Shown: positions 36,548 through 45,865, counted from the stretch's first letter. The stretch: DNA of 64,000 nucleotides from Streptomyces lincolnensis (GCF_001685355.1 NZ_CP016438.1:7936001-8000000), one strand, 5' to 3'. Numbers and translations: made by a program. The notes: generated from the letters alone by a model not told the origin.

Positions 36548-37654
36548 ATGAGCCGCACCGACGACCACCCCGAAGCCCCGGACGTTCCCAGCCGCAGACT
36601 GATGCTGAAGGGTGCCCTGGCCGCGGGCGCCCTGGCCGCCGCGCCGGGCGTCGCCCACGCCGTCCCGGACCGGAAGGCAGCCCCCTTCGTGAACCCGCTC
36701 GTCCGCAACCGGGCCGACCCGTACATCCACCGTCACTCCGACGGCTCCTACTACTTCACGGCGACCTCCCCCGAGTACGACCGGATCATCCTGCGCCGCT
36801 CCCGCACCCTGAACGGTCTCGCGACCGCCGCCGAGTCCGTGATCTGGCGCAAGCACGCCACCGGCGCCATGGGCGCGCACATCTGGGCGCCGGAGATCCA
36901 CCGGATCGGCGGCAAGTGGTACATCTACTTCGCCGCGGCGCCCGCCGAGAGCGTGTGGGACATCCGCATCTGGGTCCTGGAGAACGCGAGCCGCGATCCC
37001 TTCAAGGGCACCTGGGTCGAGCGCGGCCAGGTGAAGACGGCGTGGGAGACCTTCTCCCTGGACGCCACCACCTTCACCCACCGCGGCAGCCGCTACCTCG
37101 CCTGGGCCCAGCACGAACCCGGCATGGACAACAACACCGGCATCTTCCTGTCGAGGATGGCGAACCCCTGGACCCTGACGGGCTCTCAGATACGCCTGTC
37201 CACCCCGGAGTACGACTGGGAGCGCATCGGCTTCAAGGTCAACGAGGGGCCGTCGGTCATCGCCCGCAACGGCCGGCTGTTCATGTCCTACTCGGCCAGC
37301 GCCACCGACTTCAACTACTGCATGGGTCTGCTGACCGTCGACGCGGACGCCGACCTGATGAACCCGGCCAGCTGGTCCAAGTCGCCGACGCCGGTGTTCA
37401 CCAGCAACGACACCACCCAGCAGTACGGCCCGGGCCACAACTGCTTCACCGTCGCCGAGGACGGCTGCAGTGACGTCCTCGTCTACCACGCCCGCCAGTA
37501 CAAGGAGATCGTCGGCGACCCGCTGAACGACCCCAACCGCCATACCCGCATCCAGAAGCTCGGCTGGAACGCGGACGGCACCCCGGACTTCGGCATCCCC
37601 GTGGCTGACACGGCCACCGCCACCACCGCCGCCACCGTCAAGGAGAGTGCGTGA
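36548..37654 (+). CDS. Secreted GH43 alpha-L-arabinofuranosidase-like enzyme
   Basis: A 368-residue GH43 enzyme. A twin-arginine signal (SRRLMLKGALAAG) ends near residue 38. Catalytic carboxylates are Asp57 in NRADPYIH, an Asp in LDATTFTH and the Glu in KVNEGPSV near residue 238. The arrangement resembles the GH43_26-type exo-arabinofuranosidases of Streptomyces, but without the C-terminal CBM42 domain. It would trim arabinan side chains of rhamnogalacturonan I outside the cell. The stop overlaps the next gene by one base (TGATG). Confidence 0.85.
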   Translation: MSRTDDHPEAPDVPSRRLMLKGALAAGALAAAPGVAHAVPDRKAAPFVNPLVRNRADPYIHRHSDGSYYFTATSPEYDRIILRRSRTLNGLATAAESVIWRKHATGAMGAHIWAPEIHRIGGKWYIYFAAAPAESVWDIRIWVLENASRDPFKGTWVERGQVKTAWETFSLDATTFTHRGSRYLAWAQHEPGMDNNTGIFLSRMANPWTLTGSQIRLSTPEYDWERIGFKVNEGPSVIARNGRLFMSYSASATDFNYCMGLLTVDADADLMNPASWSKSPTPVFTSNDTTQQYGPGHNCFTVAEDGCSDVLVYHARQYKEIVGDPLNDPNRHTRIQKLGWNADGTPDFGIPVADTATATTAATVKESA

Positions 37655-39066
37655 TGAGACGTGCCTACGCCGCTCTGCTCGCCCTCTGCCTGGCGCTGCT
37701 CGGTGCCCTGGCGACCGCCGGCCCCGCCCAGGCAGCCCCGCAGACGATCGTCAACGGCACCCAGTTCACCGACACCTCGGGCAATCCCGTGCACGCCCAC
37801 GGCGGCGGGGTCATCAAGGTCGGGACCTACTACTACTGGTTCGGCGAGAACCGCAACGCCGACAACACCTTCCGGTACGTGGACGCCTACCGCTCCACCG
37901 ACCTGAAGAACTGGGAGTTCAGGAACCACGTCCTGACCGAGGCCACCGACCCGGAGCTCGCGACCGCCAACATCGAGCGGCCCAAGGTCATGTACAACGC
38001 CTCCACCGGCAAGTTCGTGATGTGGATGCACAAGGAGAACGGCGTCGACTACAGCGAGGCCCGTGCCGCCGTCGCCGTCTCCGACACCGTGGACGGCGAC
38101 TACACCTGGCGGGGCAGCTTCCGCCCGCTCGGCCAGCACATGTCCCGCGACATCACCGTCTTCGTGGACACCGACGGCGCCGGCTACATGGTCTCCGCCG
38201 CCCGCGAGAACTACGACCTCCAGATCTACCGGCTCACCGCCGACTACACCGGCATCGCGAGCCTGGTCGCCGACCCCTGGCACGGCGGCCACCGCGAGGC
38301 GCCCGCGCTCTTCAAGCGGGGCGGCGTCTACTTCATGCTCACTTCGGGCGCCACCGGCTGGAGCCCCAACCAGCAGCAGTACGCCACCGCCACCTCCCTC
38401 GCCGGTCCCTGGACGGCGATGAAGAATGTCGGCGACTCGACGACGTACGGCTCGCAGACCGCGTTCGTCCTTCCCGTGCAGGGCAGTTCGGGCACCTCCT
38501 ACCTCTACCTGGGCGACCGCTGGGGCAACTCCTTCGGCGGGACCGTCAACGACTCGCGGTACGTGTGGCTGCCGTTGACCTTCCCGAGCTCCACCTCGAT
38601 GTCCATGGCATGGGCGCCGGAGGTCACCGTCGACACGGCGGCCGGGACCATCAGCGGCACGAGTGCCACGTACAACACGCTCATCGCCCGGCACTCCTCC
38701 AGGTGCGCCGACGTCACCAGCCAGTCGCTGTGGCAGGGCGCTCAGCTCAAGCAGTACGACTGCAACGGCGGCGGCAACCAGAGGTACTGGTTCAAGCCGG
38801 TGGGCGGCGGCTACCACCAGCTGATGGTCAGGAACAGCTCGCTGTGCGTGCAGGAGAACGCGAGCACCGTCAGCCAGGAGAACTGCAACGCCTCCTCGAC
38901 CGCCCAGCAGTGGTCGGTGACCGCCACCGGCTCCTACGTGACCGTCAAGTCCCGCGCGAGTGGTGAGTGCCTGGACGTGAACGGCGCGTCCACCGCCAAC
39001 GCCGCCGCGATCATCACGTACACGTGCAACGGGGCGACGAACCAGCAGTGGACGCGCGGTACCTGA
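37654..39066 (+). CDS. Secreted GH43_24-like exo-beta-1,3-galactanase with CBM13
   Basis: A 470-residue enzyme with a normal signal peptide (cleavage near residue 28), a GH43 propeller to about residue 340, and a C-terminal ricin-type CBM13 with QYW/QQW repeats (NQRYWFK, AQQWSVT, NQQWTRG). The acid Glu lies in NIERPKVMYN and the pKa Asp in RDITVFVDTDG, but the usual base Asp is replaced by GGG in HAHGGGVIK, as in the GH43_24 galactanases. It would shave arabinogalactan from rhamnogalacturonan. The ATG at 37654 is chosen because AAGGAG lies 8 bases upstream; GTG at 37651 is a near alternative. Confidence 0.85.
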   Translation: MRRAYAALLALCLALLGALATAGPAQAAPQTIVNGTQFTDTSGNPVHAHGGGVIKVGTYYYWFGENRNADNTFRYVDAYRSTDLKNWEFRNHVLTEATDPELATANIERPKVMYNASTGKFVMWMHKENGVDYSEARAAVAVSDTVDGDYTWRGSFRPLGQHMSRDITVFVDTDGAGYMVSAARENYDLQIYRLTADYTGIASLVADPWHGGHREAPALFKRGGVYFMLTSGATGWSPNQQQYATATSLAGPWTAMKNVGDSTTYGSQTAFVLPVQGSSGTSYLYLGDRWGNSFGGTVNDSRYVWLPLTFPSSTSMSMAWAPEVTVDTAAGTISGTSATYNTLIARHSSRCADVTSQSLWQGAQLKQYDCNGGGNQRYWFKPVGGGYHQLMVRNSSLCVQENASTVSQENCNASSTAQQWSVTATGSYVTVKSRASGECLDVNGASTANAAAIITYTCNGATNQQWTRGT

Positions 39067-39078
39067 GGCGTCCTCAGG
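39062..39078. terminator. Short bidirectional hairpin over two convergent stops
   Basis: CCTGAGG-CGT-CCTCAGG has perfect 7-base arms and contains the TGA stops of both converging genes. There is no T-run, and the loop is only three bases, so termination is plausible but weak. Confidence 0.45.
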
Positions 39079-40753
39079 CGAGCAGGTCGATCGCGTCGAT
39101 CGAGGTGCCCGCGCTGAGGTAGCCGGCGGCCCCCGAACCGCTCACCACGTCGATCTTCAGCACGTTGTACTGGCCGGTGTCCGTGAGCCAGGCGGTCGCC
39201 GGAACGCTGTAGGTGAACGTGTGGTTGTTGCCCCGGTAGGACCCGTTGGTCAGGGACCGGGTGCTCGGCTGGGTGGGCGGGGAGGGGATCGCCGAGGTCC
39301 AGGAGTTGACGGCGATCTGCGGCCGGCCGTTGGCGTAGGCCGTCGTCACGCCGATGCGCAGGGTGTGCGCGGCGGCGGCCTGGGCGGCGGTCAGCTTGAA
39401 GTACACCAGCAGACCGCTGTTGACGTCCTTCCAGAGATAGCAGGGGAAGGCCGAGGTCTCGCTGCCGCTGCCGATCACCACGTTGCCCGTCCAGGCGGCG
39501 GCCCGCACGTCCGACGGGTGGGCGTACGTCATCAGGTCGGCGTTCTTGAAGCCGGCCGGGGTGCCGGTCCAGTCGTTGATCCGCCAGATGGCGCTCGCGT
39601 TGGACGGGTCGTTCGTGGACGGGACCGCGATCGAGTTCAGGGTCGTGGTGCCACCGGCGGTGACCGTCACCGAGGTGGTGTACACGCCGAGTTCGTTCTT
39701 GAAGACGGTCAGCGTGTACGTCCCCGGCAGAACACCCCCGATGGAGAAGTAGCCGTCGGAGGAGCGGGCCGAACCCCAGTACTGGGCGGCCGGGTTGGCG
39801 AGCGCGACGGTGTAGGGGTGGGCGGTGTTCCGGCCGGTGATGCCGACGCCCGCGACCCGGCCCCGGCCGCTCGCGCCGACGTAGCCGGAGATGCCGAGCG
39901 AGTCGGCCCAGGAGGTGGTCAGTGTGCCCGGGAACAGCGACGAGGAGGGGGCGCCGCCGTCCGTGAACGCGATGACGTAGGGGCCCTGGAGGCCGAAACG
40001 CTCGTTCTCGGTCTGGTTCTGGGCGTAGTGCAGGATCTCGTACAGGCCGCCGCCGTCCGCGCTCTGGTGGCGCAGCAGCGAGCGGTAGAAGGGGCCGCCG
40101 GCGGCCTTCTCGTGGTTGGAGCGGACCATCCACAGGCCGACGCCGTTCGCGCTCCAGCCGATGTGGCTGTAGTCCATGACGCGCAGCTTCGAGTAGTGCT
40201 TGGAGCGGGTCTGGCCGTCGGACTTCGCGAACACGTCCGAGGCCTCGACGGTGGAGTTCGTGTACGTGTAGGAGTCGGGCTCGTCGTTGAGGAACAGGCC
40301 CTTCTTCACGCGCACGATGTACCGGCTCGACGCGACGGAGGTGTCGGCCCGGTGGGTCCACAGGTAGATGTTGTTCTCGCCGCTGCGGGCCGCGTAGTAG
40401 TGCTTGAGTGTGCCGTGCGTGACGGAGATCAGGATGGTCGTGCCGGACTGCCTGATGGTCACGGTGGAGGCGCCGAGGCCGGACTCGACGTGCGAGTTCA
40501 TGCCGCCGTAGCCCTGGTACTCGGTGCCCTTGTAGACCAGCGAGGTCAGGTCGCCGTTGGACTTGTTGACCTTGAAGACCAGGCCGGCGCCGGTGTCGAC
40601 GACGTAGTTCGTGCCGTCGTCGCTGTAGCCGAAGGCGGCGGCGGAGGCGGTCCGGGCGAGCGGCCCGGCGAGCGCGGCGGAACCTGCGGCGGCCGCCGTG
40701 CCGAGGACGAAGGCGCGGCGTCGGACCGGTCTGTTCGAGGCGGATCCGGGCAT
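39074..40753 (-). CDS. PL4 rhamnogalacturonan lyase, secreted
   Basis: A 559-residue enzyme that cuts the rhamnogalacturonan I backbone by beta-elimination. A twin-arginine signal (VRRRAFVLGTAAAAG) ends near residue 38. Residues about 40-310 form the PL4 catalytic beta-sandwich (GTEYQGYGGMNSHVESGLG, VMDYSHIGWSANGVGLWMV), followed by the FN3-like domain with GVLPGTYTLTVFKNELGVYT and the C-terminal jelly-roll domain of the family. The AAGGAGG ribosome site ends 8 bases before the ATG. It is convergent with the galactanase gene and divergent from the acetylesterase, sharing a 205-base control region. Confidence 0.9.
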   Translation of the reverse strand: MPGSASNRPVRRRAFVLGTAAAAGSAALAGPLARTASAAAFGYSDDGTNYVVDTGAGLVFKVNKSNGDLTSLVYKGTEYQGYGGMNSHVESGLGASTVTIRQSGTTILISVTHGTLKHYYAARSGENNIYLWTHRADTSVASSRYIVRVKKGLFLNDEPDSYTYTNSTVEASDVFAKSDGQTRSKHYSKLRVMDYSHIGWSANGVGLWMVRSNHEKAAGGPFYRSLLRHQSADGGGLYEILHYAQNQTENERFGLQGPYVIAFTDGGAPSSSLFPGTLTTSWADSLGISGYVGASGRGRVAGVGITGRNTAHPYTVALANPAAQYWGSARSSDGYFSIGGVLPGTYTLTVFKNELGVYTTSVTVTAGGTTTLNSIAVPSTNDPSNASAIWRINDWTGTPAGFKNADLMTYAHPSDVRAAAWTGNVVIGSGSETSAFPCYLWKDVNSGLLVYFKLTAAQAAAAHTLRIGVTTAYANGRPQIAVNSWTSAIPSPPTQPSTRSLTNGSYRGNNHTFTYSVPATAWLTDTGQYNVLKIDVVSGSGAAGYLSAGTSIDAIDLLA

Positions 40754-40820
40754 GGGGGTGGCCTCCTTCGAGGGGGGTGTGGGGGTGACGCGGGTGATTG
40801 GAGAGTGACAGTTGAATCGA

Positions 40821-40839
40821 TTTCGCGAAAGGGCTTTCG
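40821..40839. promoter_or_regulatory. Overlapping palindromes TTTCGCGAAA and CGAAAGGGCTTTCG
   Basis: The 10-base palindrome 40821-40830 overlaps a second inverted repeat with 6-base arms, 40826-40839. They lie in the divergent promoter of the lyase and acetylesterase and could be sites for two regulators. Confidence 0.55.
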
Positions 40840-40880
40840 TGCCTTCGAAGTTGGCAATCTTGTGAAATTGGCGCGAGGTC

Positions 40881-40894
40881 TAGAAAGCGCTTGC
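40881..40894. promoter_or_regulatory. LacI-type site TAGAAAGCGCTTGC
   Basis: It matches the sites at 9960-9973 and 14980-14993 at 12 of 14 bases each and lies 65 bases upstream of the acetylesterase start. Confidence 0.55.
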
Positions 40895-40958
40895 CAGGAG
40901 CGGTACGGTCCAGCACCCAGACCTTGTCACCCCGTCGCGGGACCGTCGGAGGAGCCGT

Positions 40959-42038
40959 ATGAGACGTTTCAACCTCACCGTGCTGGCAGCGCTGACCCTC
41001 GGGGCCGGACTGACCGCCGCACCCGCCCAGGCGTACGGCGGCCACCGCCCCCCGGGCCTTGAGAACTGCACCGCCACCGCCTGCCACTTCGACGTCGCAC
41101 CCGGCACCTACGACGTCCAGGTGGTCCTCGGCGGCGCCACGGCGTCCAGCACGAGCCTCGGCGGTGAGACCCGCCGCGCCCTGCTGCCCGAGACGGCGGT
41201 GCCCGCCGGCGAGCGCGTCGCCCGCAGCTTCACCGTGAACGTCCGCACCCCCGAGGGCGAGCCCACCGGCCCCGCCGGCACCCCCGGCCTCGACCTCACG
41301 CTCGGCGGCACCGCCCCGGCCCTCGCCGACATCCGCGTCACCCCCGCCCTCCCCCACGCTCGAACAACCTCGCGCGGGGGGACCCCCATCGCCCGCCAGA
41401 TCTTCCTGGTCGGCGACTCCACGGTCTGCGACCAGCCCGGCGACCCCTACGCCGGCTGGGGACAGCAGCTGCCGCAGTACCTGCGCAAGGGCGTCTCCGT
41501 CGCCAACTACGCCGATTCCGGCGAGAGTACGGTGACCTACCTGGGGAACCCGCAGCTGTGGGCCACCGTCCAGCCGCAGATCCACCGCGGCGACCTGGTC
41601 CTGGTCCAGCTCGCCCACAACGACAAGACGACCGACGAGGCCACCTACCGCGCCAACCTGGAGACCCTGGTGGCAGGCGTACGGGAGAAAGGCGGACAGC
41701 CCGTCCTCGTCACCCCGATCGTGCGACGCTGGTTCAACGCCGACGGAACACTGAACAACGGCACCGCGCTTCTGGTCAACGGCCTCGGCGTGAACCATCC
41801 TGAGATCGTGCGCGAGGTCGCCGCCGCCGAGGACGTGCCTCTGATCGACCTCACCGCGAAGACGAAGGCCGTCGTGGAGTCCCTCGGTGTGGAGGGCTCC
41901 AAGGCGCTGTACCTGTACAACGAGAAGCGGGACAACACCCACACCTCCGTCCACGGCGCCACGGTCTACGCCGGCCTGGTCCGCGACGAACTCCTCACCC
42001 AGCATCTGGTGCCCAAGGGCCGGGTGCGGGTGGGATAG
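40959..42038 (+). CDS. CE12-like rhamnogalacturonan acetylesterase, secreted
   Basis: A 359-residue SGNH esterase. The signal peptide is cut near residue 27 (APAQAYG). Residues about 30-130 form a small beta-rich accessory domain, and the catalytic domain follows with the nucleophile motif LVGDSTVCDQ (Ser154), the Gly block SGESTV, the Asn block QLAHND and the DNTHTSVHGA block with the Asp-His pair. It would remove acetyl groups from rhamnogalacturonan, opening it to the divergent PL4 lyase. GGAGGAG precedes the ATG. The linker between domains is a repeat element, noted separately. Confidence 0.88.
   Translation: MRRFNLTVLAALTLGAGLTAAPAQAYGGHRPPGLENCTATACHFDVAPGTYDVQVVLGGATASSTSLGGETRRALLPETAVPAGERVARSFTVNVRTPEGEPTGPAGTPGLDLTLGGTAPALADIRVTPALPHARTTSRGGTPIARQIFLVGDSTVCDQPGDPYAGWGQQLPQYLRKGVSVANYADSGESTVTYLGNPQLWATVQPQIHRGDLVLVQLAHNDKTTDEATYRANLETLVAGVREKGGQPVLVTPIVRRWFNADGTLNNGTALLVNGLGVNHPEIVREVAAAEDVPLIDLTAKTKAVVESLGVEGSKALYLYNEKRDNTHTSVHGATVYAGLVRDELLTQHLVPKGRVRVG
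41350..41382. repeat. Streptomyces-type interspersed palindrome inside the acetylesterase
   Basis: TCCCCCACGCTCG...GGGGGGA has TCCCCC/GGGGGA arms, and its sequence resembles the small C-rich/G-rich palindromic element scattered in Streptomyces genomes. Here it is in frame and adds about 11 linker residues (around 131-142) between the two domains. Confidence 0.6.
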
Positions 42039-42125
42039 ACGCCTGGGGCGCTCCGACCGGAACCGGGGCGCCCCAGGTCCTCGTTGTTCCGGCCGTTCCG
42101 AGCGAACCCCGCACGAAAGAGACCC

Positions 42126-43832
42126 ATGCAGCTCCCTCCCGACGACCTCCACCGCAGCCCGCGCACCGGCTACACCCGCGCCCACTGGGAGACGGCCGCC
42201 GACACCCTCCTCGCCGCCGTGGAGCCGTACGCCACCGAGGACCGCGCCCTCTACCACTTCCCCGGGGGCCGCGAGAGCGTGTCGGGACGGCTCTCCGACG
42301 GGCTGGAGGGCTACGCCCGCACCCTGCTGCTCGCCGCCTTCCGCCGCGACGAGAGAGCCCTCGAACGCTACGCCGACGGACTCGCCGCCGGTGCCGCCGG
42401 TGTCTGGCCCCGCATCGAGCACCGCAGCCAGCCCCTGGTCGAGGCCGCCTCCATCGCCCTCGCCCTGCGGCTGACCCGCCCGCTGCTGTGGGACCGCCTC
42501 GACGACGGCGTACGGCAGCGGGCGGCCGCCTGGCTCGGGGACGCTCTGCACGCCGAGGCCTGGCCCTGCAACTGGGAGTTGTTCCCCGTCACCGTCGGCG
42601 GCTTCCTCGCCGAGATCGGCCACGAGCCCGAGGCGTCCGCCAAGGCGATCGACCGGGGCCTGGAACGCATCGAGCGGTGGTACCGCGGCGACGGCTGGTA
42701 CACCGACGGCGACGGCCGCAAGTTCGACTACTACAACGGCTGGGCGATGCACCTCTACCCGGTGCTGCACGCGTGGCTGGCGCAGGACGAACGACTGATG
42801 GAGATGTACGGCGGCCGCCTCTCGCGCCACCTCGCCGACTACGCCCGCCTGTTCGGCGCCGACGGCGCCCCCATGCACCAGGGCCGCTCCCTGACGTACC
42901 GCTTCGCGACCACGGCCCCCCTCTGGCTCGGCGCCCTCACCGGCCGCACACCGCTGTCCCCGGGAGAGACCCGCCGACTGGCCTCCGGAGCCCTGAAGTA
43001 CTTCCTCGACCGGGGCGCCGTCGACCACCGGGGCCTGCTCACCCTCGGCTGGCACGGCCCCGACTTCCGTGTCCTGCAAGGTTATTCGGGCCCGGCGTCC
43101 CCGTACTGGGCGAGCAAGGGCTTCCTCGGCCTGCTCCTGCCCGCCGACCACCCGGTGTGGACGGCGACCGAGGAACCCGGCCCGGCCGAGCGCGCGGACG
43201 CGTCGACACCCCTCGCCGCCCCCAACTGGCTTCTCCAGTCCACCCGTTCGGACGGCCTGGTCCGCCTCCACAACCACGGCAGTGAGGACGTCCGCTACGA
43301 CCCGTTCTACACCCGCCTCGCCTACTCGACGGTGACGGCGCCTTCGTCGTCGTACGACAACAGCGTGATCGTGGGCGGGGACCCGAGCCGCACGGAGATC
43401 GAACCGCTGGGCGTGGGGGAGGACTGGGCGGCCTCGCGGCACCGGTCGGGCTCCGGCGGCGCGGTGACGAGCGTCGTCCTCGCGCGGGGCGCGGTGGAGG
43501 TGCGGGCGTTCCGCGTGACGGGCGTGCCCGAGGGAACGGAGATCCGGGTCACCGGCTGGTCGGCGGACGCCGGCACGCGCTCCGAACTCGCCCCGGCCGC
43601 GGGGCTGTCCGCACCGGTGGACGAGCCCGCGGCCCCCGAGCCGGCCGGAGCCGTCACCACCGACCCGGGTCTCTTCGTGGTACTCGCCCGGCTCACCGCC
43701 GAGACGGACCCGGAGCCGCTCGCGGAAGCGGCGACCGTCGAGGTCACGGGTACGGACGAGTTCGTCGTCCGCTGGACGGACGGGCCGGTGCGCCGGGTCC
43801 GGCTGGACGGCTCCGGGGTGGAGGTCACCTGA
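42126..43832 (+). CDS. DUF2264 (alpha/alpha)-barrel protein
   Basis: A 568-residue protein without signal peptide. An N-terminal (alpha/alpha)6-type barrel (about 1-370) shows the family blocks PCNWELFPVTVGGF, KFDYYNGWAMHLYPVLHAW and the stretch GRSLTYRFATTAPLW, followed by a beta-rich C-terminal domain. Start 42126 (MQLPPDDL) is chosen, preceded by AAAGAG. It follows the acetylesterase by 87 bases and probably shares its transcript. Some DUF2264 proteins are reported as glycoside hydrolases on uronic-acid-containing glycans, which I recall but cannot check. Here it would process imported rhamnogalacturonan fragments in the cytoplasm. Confidence 0.8.
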   Translation: MQLPPDDLHRSPRTGYTRAHWETAADTLLAAVEPYATEDRALYHFPGGRESVSGRLSDGLEGYARTLLLAAFRRDERALERYADGLAAGAAGVWPRIEHRSQPLVEAASIALALRLTRPLLWDRLDDGVRQRAAAWLGDALHAEAWPCNWELFPVTVGGFLAEIGHEPEASAKAIDRGLERIERWYRGDGWYTDGDGRKFDYYNGWAMHLYPVLHAWLAQDERLMEMYGGRLSRHLADYARLFGADGAPMHQGRSLTYRFATTAPLWLGALTGRTPLSPGETRRLASGALKYFLDRGAVDHRGLLTLGWHGPDFRVLQGYSGPASPYWASKGFLGLLLPADHPVWTATEEPGPAERADASTPLAAPNWLLQSTRSDGLVRLHNHGSEDVRYDPFYTRLAYSTVTAPSSSYDNSVIVGGDPSRTEIEPLGVGEDWAASRHRSGSGGAVTSVVLARGAVEVRAFRVTGVPEGTEIRVTGWSADAGTRSELAPAAGLSAPVDEPAAPEPAGAVTTDPGLFVVLARLTAETDPEPLAEAATVEVTGTDEFVVRWTDGPVRRVRLDGSGVEVT

Positions 43833-43856
43833 GGTTCCTCGGGCAGGATGGGGCGC

Positions 43857-45863
43857 ATGAGGGGTGGCAGGGACGAGCTCGCCGAGCTGCTGAAGCGGGC
43901 CGGGCTGGAGATCGTGGGGGACGGCGGGGTCGAGGAGGTGCTGCCTCCGCGGGCCGCGTGGCGCCGGGTGATCGGATACGAGGCCGAGCCGGCCGTGGCC
44001 GTGCGCGCGGACCGGCCCGACCTGGCCGAGGCGGTCAACCGGGAGTGGCATCGGCTCGCCACCGAGCTGGGGATCCTCGGCGCGGACGGGGTGTTCCTCG
44101 TCGAGGTCGCCGGCGACTGGACGGGCTGCGCGCCCCGGCGCTGGACGCGGGTCCGGCTCGGGGACGACTGGGACCTCGCCGGCGCGTTGAACGGCGTGGA
44201 GTTCATGACCCTCGCCCTCGACGGGGACGCCCTGGTGGCGGCCACGGCCGAGGAGTACGACGTGTGGCTGGTCGCCGAGGACCGGATCGGGGAACGGCAG
44301 GAGTCGGAGGCACAGGCAGCCGTCCGGGAGACACCGCAGGAGCGGGCCGCCGCCTGGCAGTCGCTGTGGCGGGGGCCGAAACCCGTCGCGCGGGTGCTCC
44401 AGAGCTGGGCGGACGGGCTGGCGCTCAACCGGGCCCTGCCGGAGGACGAGTTGCGCCCCCGGCTGCTGGGGACATCGCGGTACATCCTCTATGGCGCGCT
44501 GTCCCCGGCGATGGTCGACGCGGCCGTCGCGCATCCTGACTGGAAGATCCGTTCGGGCGTGGCGGAGCACCAGCGGTACATCACGCCCGGGCAGTGGGCC
44601 CGGCTGATCCTCGGCGAGGAGGACACCCGCCGCCGGTGGGCGCTCACGCTGATCGCCGCCGACCGGCGCGAGGAACTCGACGAGGACACCTGCCGACGCC
44701 TGGCCGCCGACCCGTCCGCCCGGGTACGGGAGGAAGCCGTCCGGCTGCTCTCGCAGCCCGGCTCCGTGGTGGCGGCCCTCACCGCCGACCCCGAACCACG
44801 CGTCCGCGCCGCCGCCTGCACGACCGCCTGGCCGGACCTGGACGCCGAGGTACGGCAGCGGCTGCTCGCCGACCCGGACGACAAGGTCCGCAGGGCGGCC
44901 CTGCTCCTGCACCACCGGGAACGTCCCCTGTCCCGGCGGGAGTTCGAGACGGGGAACCTCGGCGGCAGCGACGCGCTGAAGAGCCGGCGCCCGGAGCGGG
45001 ACCTCGCCGAGCACCTGGCGCGGGAAGGGGAGCGGGGCGACCGTCTGGACCTCGCCGCCAACCCCCACCTGGACGCCGACCTGGTCGCCCTCCTCGGCGA
45101 GGACGAGGACGCCGACGTGCGGTTCGCCGTGTCCAAGCGGCCCGACCTCACCGAGGAACAACGCGCGGCCATCCGCATCGACTTCGACCCGCGACTGCGC
45201 CACTGGGAACTCGACTGGGTCCTCGACCTGCACGAGGACACCGACGCCATGCGCCGCCTCGCCGCCTCCGCCCACCCTTTGGTGCGCCGCAGCGTCGCCC
45301 GGGCCCGGCACCTCCCGCCGGACGCCGTCGCGCGCCTCGCCCGGGACGAGGACCGTGTCGTACGGCTGTTTCTCGCGGAGTCCTGCGACGACGCGCCCGC
45401 CGACATGCTGCTGGAGGTGTGGCAGTGGTGGGACGGCAGCCTCACCTGCCCCGACCGCCCGCGCGGCCACCCCAACTTCCCCCGCCAGGGCCTCCTCCGG
45501 TACGCGGACGACCCGAATCCGCGCATGCGCAGGCTCGCCCCCGACGACCCGGAGTCCACACCCGAGCTGGTGGACCGCCTCAGCCGGGATCCCGCCGCGG
45601 AGGTGCGCTACCGGGCGGTGACCGACCCCAGACTGTCGGCCGCCTCCGCGGTACGGCTGCTCGACGACCCGCACGAGCACATCCGCCACATGGCCGCCCG
45701 GCACCCGGAACTGCCGGCCCGCGTGGTGATCCGGCTGCTGCGGGAGAACGAGACGGCCGAGGAGGCCGCCCGCAATCCCGTCCTGCCCGTGGACGTGATG
45801 CGCGAGATGATCGAAAGGATCGAGGAGTTCGAGAGGGCCGAGGGGAGCGAGCGGCCGGTCTAG
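43857..45863 (+). CDS. Leucine-rich-repeat-variant/HEAT-like repeat protein
   Basis: A 668-residue soluble protein. After a distinct N-terminal domain (about 1-150), most of the length consists of helical repeats of about 25-30 residues, with motifs such as DPSARVREEAVRLLSQPG, DPEPRVRAAACTTAWPD and DPAAEVRYRAVTDPRLS, as in the LRV family. Such arrays usually bind proteins or nucleic acids. ATG at 43857 is preferred over the in-frame 43848, which has no spacing for a ribosome site. It begins 24 bases after DUF2264 and may be co-transcribed with it, but no link to polysaccharide use is evident. Confidence 0.75.
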   Translation: MRGGRDELAELLKRAGLEIVGDGGVEEVLPPRAAWRRVIGYEAEPAVAVRADRPDLAEAVNREWHRLATELGILGADGVFLVEVAGDWTGCAPRRWTRVRLGDDWDLAGALNGVEFMTLALDGDALVAATAEEYDVWLVAEDRIGERQESEAQAAVRETPQERAAAWQSLWRGPKPVARVLQSWADGLALNRALPEDELRPRLLGTSRYILYGALSPAMVDAAVAHPDWKIRSGVAEHQRYITPGQWARLILGEEDTRRRWALTLIAADRREELDEDTCRRLAADPSARVREEAVRLLSQPGSVVAALTADPEPRVRAAACTTAWPDLDAEVRQRLLADPDDKVRRAALLLHHRERPLSRREFETGNLGGSDALKSRRPERDLAEHLAREGERGDRLDLAANPHLDADLVALLGEDEDADVRFAVSKRPDLTEEQRAAIRIDFDPRLRHWELDWVLDLHEDTDAMRRLAASAHPLVRRSVARARHLPPDAVARLARDEDRVVRLFLAESCDDAPADMLLEVWQWWDGSLTCPDRPRGHPNFPRQGLLRYADDPNPRMRRLAPDDPESTPELVDRLSRDPAAEVRYRAVTDPRLSAASAVRLLDDPHEHIRHMAARHPELPARVVIRLLRENETAEEAARNPVLPVDVMREMIERIEEFERAEGSERPV

Positions 45864-45865
45864 CA

